Assembly: GCF_001921215.1 (NCBI RefSeq)
Contig: NZ_MSIF01000031.1
Coordinates: 25,855-89,854 of the forward strand
DNA from: Actinophytocola xinjiangensis
Lineage (GTDB): Bacteria; Actinomycetota; Actinomycetes; Mycobacteriales; Pseudonocardiaceae
Direction of reading: 5' to 3'
DNA: 64,000 nucleotides
A program made the translations under genes and the position numbers. The notes under the pieces are model-generated. The model saw only the letters and a program-made list of their open reading frames with translations, was not told where the DNA came from and did not search any database. Positions 9,151-16,800 of the stretch are shown here, in pieces; positions within the stretch are counted from its first letter, which is position 1; the number at the start of each line of letters is the position of its first letter.

Positions 9151-10119
9151 ATGTCGGTGAGGACTCGACCTGGGCCGGGTGAGCCGGTGGCCAGTCTGGT
9201 GGAGGTCGCGGCGTACGTGCCGGACACCAGTGTCACCGTCGAGGAGGCGGCGGTGCCGCTGGGGTTGAGTCCCCAGGAGCAGCGCCGCTACCGCCGGTTC
9301 CTGGGGTTGGACCGGGTGCGCTGGGACCCGGCCGCCCACCAGGTGGATCTGCTGTGCGCGGCCGCCGGAGCGCTGGAATCCTTGCGCGGCAACGAACATC
9401 GTGTCCGGTTCGTGCTGCACGCGAGGACGATCGAGCCGACCGGGCCGTACTCGGTCAACCCGTTGCACCAGGCGGTCGGCAAGCTCGGGCTCGGGCACGC
9501 CACGGCGTTCGGCGTCAGCCAGCACGCGTGCGCGTCGGGGCTGCTGGCGGTGGACCTCGCCGCGCGGCTGCTGGCCGCGCAGGGCGACCCGTCCGCGCTG
9601 GCGCTGGTCCTGACCGGCGAGAAGACCTACCGGCACGTCGCCAGGTTCATGCTGGCCGCGACGATCATGGGCGAGTCGTCGGCGGCGTGCCTGGTCGGTC
9701 TGGACGGCCCGCGTGACCGCCTGGTCGCCTACGCCTCGCGCACCGACGGCCGGTTCCACGAGCTGACAGCCGTCAGCGGCGAGGTGGCCACCGCGTTCGG
9801 CGAGCAGTACCCGGCGGGCCTGGCGGCCATCATCACCGAGGCGGTCGACGCGGCCGGACTCACCCTCGACGACCTGGCCCTGATCCTGCCGCACAACGTG
9901 AACCGGGTGTCCTGGACGAGGCTGTGCAACCAGCTGGGTCTGCCGTTCGACCGGGTGTGGCTGGACAACATCCCGAGGACCGGCCACTGCTTCTGCGCCG
10001 ACACGTTCGTCAACCACACCGACGCGACCGCGGCCGGCCGCCTGCGCCCCGGCGACCACTACCTGATGGTCAGCGTCGGGCTGGGCGCGACGTTCTCGGC
10101 CATGGTCCTCCAGCACTGA
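9151..10119 (+). CDS. Ketoacyl-ACP synthase III-like enzyme
   Basis: 322-aa thiolase-fold condensing enzyme of the FabH/KASIII type. The nucleophile is in QHACASGLL near residue 125 and the His in LPHNVNR near 248. The third residue is probably the Asn of CADTFVNHTD rather than a standard GNT(S/A). It could prime or extend the unit formed by the decarboxylase and dehydrogenases. The ATG at 9151 is used, with GAGGGAG upstream; an in-frame GTG lies at 9145. It is followed 16 bases later by a Cys-less homologue, as in a ketosynthase/partner pair. Confidence 0.88.
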   Translation: MSVRTRPGPGEPVASLVEVAAYVPDTSVTVEEAAVPLGLSPQEQRRYRRFLGLDRVRWDPAAHQVDLLCAAAGALESLRGNEHRVRFVLHARTIEPTGPYSVNPLHQAVGKLGLGHATAFGVSQHACASGLLAVDLAARLLAAQGDPSALALVLTGEKTYRHVARFMLAATIMGESSAACLVGLDGPRDRLVAYASRTDGRFHELTAVSGEVATAFGEQYPAGLAAIITEAVDAAGLTLDDLALILPHNVNRVSWTRLCNQLGLPFDRVWLDNIPRTGHCFCADTFVNHTDATAAGRLRPGDHYLMVSVGLGATFSAMVLQH

Positions 10120-10135
10120 CCGACAGGAGAAGTAC

Positions 10136-10993
10136 GTGCTCCGCCTGGACACGATCCGCCACCGCACGTTCGGCCCGTCGTCGGCGACCGAACCGTTCGC
10201 CGGCTTCCTGGACCTGTTCGTCGAACGCTGCGCCCCGCACGGGGTGGCCGTGGTGGACGGCCCCGTGCCCGGCAACCACAACGGCTACGCGTCGATGTGC
10301 CTGCGGCTGCTCACCGACCTGTGCGCCGGCCAGGACCCGGACGCGGTGGTGATCGCGCACGCCCTGCCCGACTACGACATGACCGTGTCGATCTCCGGGT
10401 ACCTGGAGCAGCGGCTGCCCGGCGAGCCGTTGATCTTCGCGGTGAGCGAGCAGGGCCGCACCACCCCGTTCGCCGCCCTGCGGGTGGCGGCCACTCTCGC
10501 CGCCCAGTACGAGCGGATCGCGGTCCTGGTCGTCGACCAGGGCACCATCCCCTACCCCGACCCGGCGCTGTCCACCGTGGACTCCACCACCGACCACGCC
10601 GTCGGTCTCCTGTTCACCCGCGACGGCCGCACACCTCCGCCACTGGTACGCCAACTGACCGGCGTCGGCCGCGAACGGCTCACCCAGACCCTCACCACCG
10701 AACTGGCCCACACCCCTGACGCCACCGTCATCCTCGGCCCCGGTGTCGAACAGGCCCTGACCTCCCCCGCACCCTTCACCGGCGCGACAGCCGTCGTGGG
10801 CGCTGGGCGGGCCGTCGGGCCGGCTCTCGCCGAGCCCACACGGAACTCTCCGCCGGGTGGCCAGTGGTGTACGGCGGTGTGGTCGCGGCTGGCCGGTGTG
10901 TTGGCCGATCCGCCGCCCGGCCCGGTGGTGGCCGTCGAGTACGACCCCGAGTTGGGCTACCTGTGCCTGTCGATTTTCGAGGCGATCAAATGA
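10136..10993 (+). CDS. KAS-like protein without active-site Cys
   Basis: 285-aa protein that I align by pattern with the thiolase fold. The block DAVVIAHALPDYDM...RLPGEPLIFAVSEQGRTTPFAALRVAATLA matches the KASIII region around the nucleophile, but the Cys position is occupied by the SEQG segment. The C-terminal GYLCLSIFEAI resembles the last strand of the fold. It is shorter than a normal KASIII and may be a structural partner of the 9151 gene, by analogy with chain-length factors. GTG start at 10136 has AGGAGA upstream. Function unproven. Confidence 0.6.
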   Translation: MLRLDTIRHRTFGPSSATEPFAGFLDLFVERCAPHGVAVVDGPVPGNHNGYASMCLRLLTDLCAGQDPDAVVIAHALPDYDMTVSISGYLEQRLPGEPLIFAVSEQGRTTPFAALRVAATLAAQYERIAVLVVDQGTIPYPDPALSTVDSTTDHAVGLLFTRDGRTPPPLVRQLTGVGRERLTQTLTTELAHTPDATVILGPGVEQALTSPAPFTGATAVVGAGRAVGPALAEPTRNSPPGGQWCTAVWSRLAGVLADPPPGPVVAVEYDPELGYLCLSIFEAIK

Positions 10994-12462
10994 ACCCCCG
11001 TCTGCTGCACCATCTGCTGGACGACGCCGAGCGTCGGACCCCGCACGCGCCGGCGGTCACCGCCGCCGGGCACACCCTGAGCTACACCGAGCTGGCTGAC
11101 GCGAGCCGGTCGGCCGCGTCGGCGTTGGTGGCGTCGGGGGTGCGTCGGGGTGATCGGGTGGTCGCGCTGCTGCCGTCGTCGCTGCCGTTGGTGGCGCTGG
11201 TGTACGGGTGTTCCCGCGCCGGCGCCGCGTTCGTCGTGCTGCACGAGCAGGTGCGGGGCGCGGCGCTGCGCCACGTCCTCACCGACGCCGAGCCGGCCCT
11301 GCTGGTGACCGCCGACGAGGACGCCGCCGACCTCGCCGCGACGCTCGGTGTCCCGGTGCGTTCCCCCGAGGACCTGGCGTGCCCGTTCCCCGCCGCGCCG
11401 CCGGACCGGGCGATCGCCGTGGACCCGGTGTGTCTGATCTACACGTCGGGCAGCACCGGCCTGCCCAAGGCGGTGGTGTCGACCCACGCGCAGCTGCTGT
11501 TCGCCACCCACGCGATCGCCGAGGTCCTGGGTTATCGCGCCGACGACGTCGTGTGGCTGCAGCTGCCCCTGTCGTTCGACTACGGCCTGTACCAGTTGTT
11601 CCTGGCGGCGGTGGCCGGCGCGCACGTGTCCGTCGGTTCGCCCGGCGACCTGGGCCCGATCCTGCTGGCGAACCTCCGCCGCTCCCGCGCGACGGTGCTG
11701 CCGGCGGTCCCGTCCCTGGCCGACAACCTGGCGACGATGCTCGAACGGTACGGAGCCGACCTCCCGCTGCGGCTGGTCACCAACACCGGCGCGGCGATGC
11801 ACCAGGACACTCTCGCCCGGCTCCGCGCCCAGCTGCCATCGCTGCGGGTGCGCCTCATGTTCGGCCTCACCGAATGCAAACGAGCCACGATCATGCCGGC
11901 CGACGAGGACCTCCGCCGCCCCGGTGCGTGCGGCGTCGCCCTCCCCGGCACCGAGATCCTCATCCTCGACGACCACGGCGCTCCTCTCCCCCCAGGCGAG
12001 ATCGGCGAGATCGTCGTCCGCGGCCCGCATGTGATGGCCGGCTACTGGCGCCGCCCCGACCTGACCGCCCACCGCTTCCGCCTCGCGGACAACCTGTTCC
12101 CCCAACTACACACCGGCGACTACGGCTGGCTCGACCCCGACGGCTACCTCTACTTCGACGGCCGCCGCGACGACCTGTACAAGTCGGCCGGCTACCGCGT
12201 GAGCGCCACCGAGGTCGAGGCCGCCGCCCGCCGCATCGACGGCGTCACCGCGGCCGCCGTCGTCCCACCAGGCCCCGACCGCCGCCACCCCGTCCTGTTC
12301 GTCGTCACCGACCTGCCCCCGGAAACGGTCCTGACCCGCATGGCCGAGGAGATCGAGCCCTACAAGATCCCCCCGACCTGCCGCTCCATCCCCTCTCTTC
12401 CCTTGACCACCAACGGAAAAATAGACCGAGAAGCACTGGCCACCTCCCTCCTCACCAGCTGA
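10990..12462 (+). CDS. AMP-dependent acyl/aminoacyl ligase
   Basis: 490-aa ANL-superfamily ligase that activates a carboxylate as the adenylate and transfers it to CoA or a carrier protein. Seen: YTSGSTGLPKAVV, the LSFDYGLYQLF segment, GLTECKRATIMP, HTGDYGWLDPDG and the C-terminal NGKIDREAL. The FDYGL and GLTECKR segments resemble ligases found beside carrier-protein decarboxylases in exosortase-A loci. No carrier domain is attached, so loading of the ACP at 7230 in trans is likely (inference). ATG overlaps the preceding stop. It is the last gene of the rightward arm and converges on the low-GC island. Confidence 0.92.
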   Translation: MNPRLLHHLLDDAERRTPHAPAVTAAGHTLSYTELADASRSAASALVASGVRRGDRVVALLPSSLPLVALVYGCSRAGAAFVVLHEQVRGAALRHVLTDAEPALLVTADEDAADLAATLGVPVRSPEDLACPFPAAPPDRAIAVDPVCLIYTSGSTGLPKAVVSTHAQLLFATHAIAEVLGYRADDVVWLQLPLSFDYGLYQLFLAAVAGAHVSVGSPGDLGPILLANLRRSRATVLPAVPSLADNLATMLERYGADLPLRLVTNTGAAMHQDTLARLRAQLPSLRVRLMFGLTECKRATIMPADEDLRRPGACGVALPGTEILILDDHGAPLPPGEIGEIVVRGPHVMAGYWRRPDLTAHRFRLADNLFPQLHTGDYGWLDPDGYLYFDGRRDDLYKSAGYRVSATEVEAAARRIDGVTAAAVVPPGPDRRHPVLFVVTDLPPETVLTRMAEEIEPYKIPPTCRSIPSLPLTTNGKIDREALATSLLTS

Positions 12463-12532
12463 CCGTCCGCCCCTGGAAGGAGTATCCACCCTCACCTGCT
12501 CGACCGCCCTCCCGATGGTTGATCTTGGCAGG

Positions 12533-12967
12533 TCAGAAACGGTCAATGAATCCTCGGTTCTGAACTATGTTGTCCACCATCTCCAGCACACCCACACCCA
12601 ATGATCCAAACTCATCGTCAAATCCACCATAAAATGCTCCGTTCTCATCGATCAATATCGTGAGATATTCTCGATATGCGGCACCGACCGGCAACATGGC
12701 CACCCCCACTCGTTGCGAGTAATCTTCTGCCCATGCCAGTGAAACTGATTCACAAGCTCGATCGGCCGCGAACCACAGTTCATCCGGACTTCCATACCGC
12801 ATAAAGCCGATAGTTAACCCTGAAAACTCTCGGAGGAATTCCGTGACTTGATCAAAAGTCTCACATTCTTCATCTCGGAATGCCTTCAAATCACGATCTA
12901 TCTCGACGCGTCTACCCGGAAACCATCCCGACCTCTCAAGGTACTGAGTCGCAGACAACTTGTTCAT
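12533..12967 (-). CDS. SUKH-3 family immunity protein
   Basis: 144-aa SUKH-superfamily protein. Typical features of the SUKH-3 group are SGWFPGRRVEID at the N terminus, FLREFSGLTIGF in the middle, MLPVG...YLTILIDENGAFYGGFDDEFGSLG and a final short amphipathic helix. Such proteins neutralise cognate polymorphic toxins. The start at ATG 12967 is fixed by a perfect AAGGAGGT site. Its codon use is AT-rich compared with the neighbours, which marks acquired DNA. No intact toxin gene is adjacent, only an Rhs remnant at 13977-14120, so it is probably an orphan immunity gene. Confidence 0.85.
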   Translation of the reverse strand: MNKLSATQYLERSGWFPGRRVEIDRDLKAFRDEECETFDQVTEFLREFSGLTIGFMRYGSPDELWFAADRACESVSLAWAEDYSQRVGVAMLPVGAAYREYLTILIDENGAFYGGFDDEFGSLGVGVLEMVDNIVQNRGFIDRF

Positions 12968-13538
12968 TACCGACCTCCTTGACCCCATTTTTGCGGTTTT
13001 CGCGTGGCGGCTTACTGTGACCATTCTTGGAGCGTGTCTCATGTGGTGAGTTTGCGGAGCTTCCTGTGACAGGTGAGGGCTGCCATCTGTCAAGACCAAC
13101 CATGATCGCCTCCTGATTTCCCCTTCCTGACCCCTGTCGATCGTCATTCAGACCACAACAGACAGTCCAACGAGATCAACACCCAGGCAGCAAAAGACTC
13201 ACTGACCTGGACAAACATCGGGCAGAACCAGCGGACCCTTCACAACCGTCGGGCTGACAGGATCTGAACCTGCGACCCCTTGACCCCAGCGCCGTTACCA
13301 CAATAGCTGACCAGCAAGAACGCAGGACCACTGCGCAAAGCAGGACAGTTCAGACCGGTTGAACGCAGTTCACGTCATCAACAGCATAGTGAACTCTCCC
13401 GATTTTCTCCTTCTCCTTCATCGAACATTGATCGTCCACAGCCGGAGTGTTCCCGTACCGCTGCCGGCCCAACGTGACCGCGTGGCCCCTATGTGCCAAC
13501 TCCTCCGGTGTCACCCTGTCCGTGGTACGACTTGGCGT
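12968..13538. other. Gene-poor stretch of the low-GC island
   Basis: I see no convincing gene in these 571 bases. Composition is lower in GC than the flanks. The only recognisable element is a fragment matching the 3' half of a tRNA-Pro gene at 13249-13288, annotated separately. Confidence 0.6.
13249..13288 (-). pseudogene. tRNA-Pro 3' fragment, att-like
   Basis: On the minus strand this reads from the anticodon loop to the 3' end of a proline tRNA: CTGGGG, GTCAAG, GTCGCAGG, T-loop TTCAGAT, CCTGT, then acceptor CAGCCCG plus A. The 5' half is missing and the T-loop has an A-to-G change from TTCAAAT. Actinomycete integrative elements use the 3' half of tRNA-Pro as attachment site and leave such duplicates behind. 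No integrase is seen within the window. Confidence 0.6.
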
Positions 13539-13751
13539 ATGGCTACCTACCGCACCAAGGATGGTCACGCCGTGGGCCTGGGCGCCACCGTGTGGGGTAT
13601 CAACGGACAGGGTCCCTTCATTCTCGCCGCGCCCGACTCAGCTCCGCCCCACTGGGTCTGCGTGGTCAGCGTCGACGGCGAGGACTATCGCCTGCACGCT
13701 CCCGAAGACATCACGCTGTACTACAACGTGAACCGACGGGTCGAGATCTGA
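13539..13751 (+). CDS. Hypothetical small protein
   Basis: 70-aa soluble protein beginning MATYRTKDGHAVGLG. It is rich in beta-type sequence (TVWGINGQGPFIL, HWVCVVSVDGEDYRLHAPEDI) and ends YYNVNRRVEI. I do not recognise a family. The frame is open farther upstream to 13359, but the ATG at 13539 is the likely start because the protein-like sequence begins there. It lies in the island between the immunity gene and the Rhs remnant. Confidence 0.5.
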   Translation: MATYRTKDGHAVGLGATVWGINGQGPFILAAPDSAPPHWVCVVSVDGEDYRLHAPEDITLYYNVNRRVEI

Positions 13752-13976
13752 CTGCGCCTGAGCCCTTCCCCGGCCAGGGTGCCGCCCACGCGCCGTACAC
13801 CTGCGCGGCGGAGGTCTCCGAGCTGGCCGACGTCGATCCACTGTTCCGCCGCCTCACCACGATCCCCGAGGCCACCGTCACTCGGCAACGCCGCCGCGCC
13901 GAGGAAGACGGCCGTCTGACCGCCGTGCGCCTGCCCCGGTGTCCGGTGCCTACGTGTCGATGAGCAGCAAACCTCA

Positions 13977-14120
13977 TCAAGGCAATCCAAACTGGCGAAC
14001 CGCCAAACGATCACCGGCCGGCGAGTCATGGTGCAGCGCGGCCTGGCGACCCAGCGAGTCGTACCAGTACGCAAGCGCGTTGCTGTGGACATCGGTCGAC
14101 GCGGTGAGCGGTTGGCATAG
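13977..14120 (-). pseudogene. Rhs-repeat protein remnant
   Basis: A short minus-strand frame bounded by stops encodes PLTASTDVHSNALAYWYDSLGRQAALHHD, followed by SPAGDR. This is the YD-repeat pattern (D-x-x-G/S-N ... Y-x-Y-D-x-x-G-R) of Rhs-family polymorphic toxins. Only about 47 codons survive, with no start and no toxin domain. It lies directly downstream of the S1-domain gene on the same strand and near the SUKH-3 gene, consistent with a decayed toxin/immunity locus. Confidence 0.6.
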
Positions 14121-14130
14121 TTGCTATGAC

Positions 14131-14571
14131 CTATAGGTCGATTTTCAGAGCCAACCGCACCGCAATAGGAATCTTTCCCGGCGACCAAAGGATGAATTTG
14201 TTCTTAGCTTCATCAAAGAGCGCCAATCGACAGTTAACACGCTCTCCTACCTCGTACTTGTCCCCATCATCGATATACAAGGCGTCGATCAGGCCAACGC
14301 GGGACAGTCCCAAATCCACGATTACACCCCAACGAAACACGGCCTCAACCCGCCCTTCGACCGTCTTGCCAATGAGGCTTTGCTCATACCCAGTCAGCTG
14401 ACCGTCCATCAGTTGTCTTCCAAACTTCGCGGGTACATGGTCAAACGTGAACACCGATTTCGGGGCCGCCAATTCAGCATTACCGACACCGTCATAGTTT
14501 TGTACGTGCTCGCCGAAGTAATTTTCCAGATCAGCTTTAGGAATCCTGACCACCCCCACCGGCCACCTCAT
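14131..14571 (-). CDS. S1 RNA-binding domain protein
   Basis: 146-aa protein with AT-rich codon use. Residues about 66-135 form an S1/OB domain: IGKTVEGRVEAVFRWGVIVDLG, then GLIDALYIDDGDKYEVGERVNCRLALFDEAKNKFIL. The N-terminal 65 residues match nothing I know. The start is ATG 14571 (GTG 14574 is also possible), with GGGG upstream. It sits in the decayed toxin island, and low-GC S1-like proteins of this kind occur among immunity genes; that role is only a guess. Confidence 0.7.
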   Translation of the reverse strand: MRWPVGVVRIPKADLENYFGEHVQNYDGVGNAELAAPKSVFTFDHVPAKFGRQLMDGQLTGYEQSLIGKTVEGRVEAVFRWGVIVDLGLSRVGLIDALYIDDGDKYEVGERVNCRLALFDEAKNKFILWSPGKIPIAVRLALKIDL

Positions 14572-14670
14572 CACCCCGAGGACGTGCTTCCCGTCGTCCG
14601 CATGCTCCTACTCCACAACACCAACATCAACGGCCAGGTCCTCGTCGTCGACGGCGCCGCCTCCACCTGA
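14566..14670 (+). pseudogene. C-terminal remnant of a short-chain dehydrogenase
   Basis: The plus strand reads HPEDVLPVVRMLLLHNTN, then INGQVLVVDGAAST and a stop. This is the conserved tail of SDR oxidoreductases (PEE-x-A..., x-GQVLVVDGG). Only about 34 codons remain and the upstream frame is unrelated sequence antisense to the S1 gene, so it is a truncated gene end at the right border of the island. Confidence 0.6.
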
Positions 14671-14729
14671 GGCATGGAGTTCGGCCAGGCATCACAAGAA
14701 GAGCGGGATCCTCGATGGATTCGGTGTGG

Positions 14730-16499
14730 TCAGGCGGGGGTGTTGGCGAGGGCGGCTGCGGCGCGGTCGCTGGGGTCGGTGAGTTCGCGGGCGAAGACCC
14801 GCACGAGGCTGTGGAGCTGGTACCGGTCCGGCGCCACCTGGACGACCCGGGCGTCCACCAGCTGCTCGGTGATCTCTTCGCCGGTGGTTCGGGAGAGGCC
14901 GAGCAGGGCGGCGGGGGCCCAGCCGGGGAAGCCGGCTGGTTCGAGCAGGGACAGTCTGCGCAGGGCTGTCTGGCCGCGTTCGGTGAGGTCGCGGTAGCTG
15001 TGGTCGATGCTGCGGCGCACGTCGAGCCCGCCGATGCGTAGTTCGTCAAGGCAGCAGTTCTCGGCGCGGAGGCGGGCGGCGAAGCGGCTGAGGGACCAGT
15101 GGGGTCTGGCGGCGAGGCGGGCGCCGGCGACCCGCAGGCCCAGGGCCAGCCGGCCGCAGAGGCGGATGATCTGGCCGGCGGCCACCGATTCGGCCGCTAC
15201 CCGGTCGGGGCCGACGACTTCGGCGAACAGGGCCAGCGCCTCGTGTTCGCCGAGTTGGCCCAGGCCGACGGTTCTGGCCATCTCCACCGCCACCGGGCGT
15301 CGGGACGTGACGATGACGCGGCAGCCGGCCTCGCCGGGGAGCAGGGGGCGGACCTGGTTGTCGTCGGCGACGTTGTCGAGCATCACCAGCATGCGGCGGC
15401 CGGCGAGTTGGCTGCGGTACAGGTGCATCCGCTCGACGGTGCCGCGCGGGATCGTGGGCTCGGGGTTGCCCAGTCCTCTGAGGAACCAGCCGAGCACGTC
15501 GCCGGGGTCGACCGGCCGGTCGCTGGTCCCGCCGAGGTCGACGTAGAGCTGGCCGTCGGGGAAGGCGGGGCGGGCGGCGTGGGCGGCGCGCAGACCCAGC
15601 GCGGTCTTGCCGGCGCCGGCCATGCCGGTCAGCGACACCAGTCGGGGGCCGTCGCCGGAGCCGAGGACCTCGCTGATGCGGCGTAGTTCGTCGGCGCGGC
15701 CGTGGAACGCGGTCACCTCGGGCGGGAGCATCGCCGGCTGGACACCGCTCCAGCCGCCGGTGACCGGGGTCGGGCGCTCGTCGAGGACCTGGTGGAACAC
15801 CGCCCGCAGCGCCGGGCCAGGGTCGATGCCCAGTTCGTCGGCGAGCAGCCGGCGGCCCTGGTGGTAGACCTCCAGCGCGTCGGCCCGGCGGTCGCAGGCG
15901 ACCAGGGCGTGCATCAGCCTGGCCCGCAGGCCCTCGTGCAGCGGGTTGTCGGCCACCAGCGGCACCAGCTCGCCGACCAGGGACGCGTGACGGCCCAACC
16001 GCAGGTCGGCGGCGATCCTGTCCTCCAGCACCGCCAGGCGCACGGTGTGCAGGCGGTCGGCCTCGGCGTCGGCCAGGCTGTCCAGCACGCCGCCGAGGGC
16101 CTGGCCGTGCCACAGGGCCAGCGCCGAGCGCAGCGTCTCGGCGGCCTCCTCGTCGCGGCCGGCGCGCAGGGCGTGCCGGCCGACCTGGGCCAGCCGCTCG
16201 AACTCCTCGCAGTCGACCAGGGCGGTGCCGGCGCGCAGCGCGTAGCCGCCGGCCCGCCGCTCGATCACCGCGCCGCCGGCCAGAAGTTTGCGCAGCCGCG
16301 ACACGTAGTTGCACAGCTGCGCGCCGACAGTCGCCGGCGGGTTGTCGCCCCACAGCAACGCGCACAGCCGGTCGTCGGTCACCGGATGTCCTCTGGACAG
16401 CACCAGCGCGGCCAGCAGGGTCCGCTGCTTGGGGCCGTCCAACCGTAATCGCTGGCCAGCACCGCACACCTCGACCGGCCCCAGTACCCGCAACTCCAC
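14730..16499 (-). CDS. SARP-family transcriptional activator with NB-ARC domain
   Basis: 589-aa AfsR/SARP-type regulator. Residues 1-95 form the winged-helix DNA-binding domain (MELRVLGPVEV...RTLLAALVLSRGHPV), followed by the bacterial transcriptional activator domain to about 245. Then an NTPase with Walker A TGMAGAGKTALG near 297 and Walker B RRMLVMLDNV completes the protein. It ends in a winged-helix-like region without the TPR array of full AfsR proteins. It is well placed to act on the heptamer repeats at 5829-5881, and perhaps on the lanthipeptide genes to the right. ATG start at 16499. Confidence 0.92.
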   Translation of the reverse strand: MELRVLGPVEVCGAGQRLRLDGPKQRTLLAALVLSRGHPVTDDRLCALLWGDNPPATVGAQLCNYVSRLRKLLAGGAVIERRAGGYALRAGTALVDCEEFERLAQVGRHALRAGRDEEAAETLRSALALWHGQALGGVLDSLADAEADRLHTVRLAVLEDRIAADLRLGRHASLVGELVPLVADNPLHEGLRARLMHALVACDRRADALEVYHQGRRLLADELGIDPGPALRAVFHQVLDERPTPVTGGWSGVQPAMLPPEVTAFHGRADELRRISEVLGSGDGPRLVSLTGMAGAGKTALGLRAAHAARPAFPDGQLYVDLGGTSDRPVDPGDVLGWFLRGLGNPEPTIPRGTVERMHLYRSQLAGRRMLVMLDNVADDNQVRPLLPGEAGCRVIVTSRRPVAVEMARTVGLGQLGEHEALALFAEVVGPDRVAAESVAAGQIIRLCGRLALGLRVAGARLAARPHWSLSRFAARLRAENCCLDELRIGGLDVRRSIDHSYRDLTERGQTALRRLSLLEPAGFPGWAPAALLGLSRTTGEEITEQLVDARVVQVAPDRYQLHSLVRVFARELTDPSDRAAAALANTPA

Positions 16500-16800
16500 G
16501 AGATTTCACCTTCCCCGCCCCAGAACGCCCCGCAGTCAACCCCGGCGCGCTGACCTGCGGCATCAGGTGCGGGTACCCGACTTTGCGCCGGGGCGGCGAA
16601 CCGGCGCGGGCCGGGCAGGGGGTGGCATGGGTGATTCACCCCCATAGAACGGTCGCGGGCCGACGCGGAACCGGGGGTGAACGGGCGGTTCCGGGCTGTG
16701 GCGGCGCGGGTGGCGCCACCGCCGGCACAGGGGCGAACGGCGTAAATGGTGGTGATCGTTACCCATGCCAGCCCGCCGGCCGTGTGTGAGCATTCCTCGC
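16500..16800. promoter_or_regulatory. Divergent intergenic region, SARP / lanM
   Basis: Promoter region between the leftward SARP gene and the rightward LanM gene. Two inverted repeats are visible: GGGTGA-t-TCACCC at 16629-16641 and CGGAACCG...CGGTTCCG at 16666-16693 (8-base arms, 12-base spacer). Neither resembles the heptamers of the NRPS promoter. They are possible operators; the binding proteins are unknown. Confidence 0.45.

Noticed and set aside
13350..13568. 72-codon minus-strand frame in the island
   Set aside because: No ribosome site or family; it overlaps the start of the better 13539 gene.
13493..13963. Plus-strand frame ending ...AEVSELADVDPLFRRL...
   Set aside because: The last 70 codons look protein-like, but there is no start codon outside the overlap with the 13539 gene and no known family; it may be a fragment.
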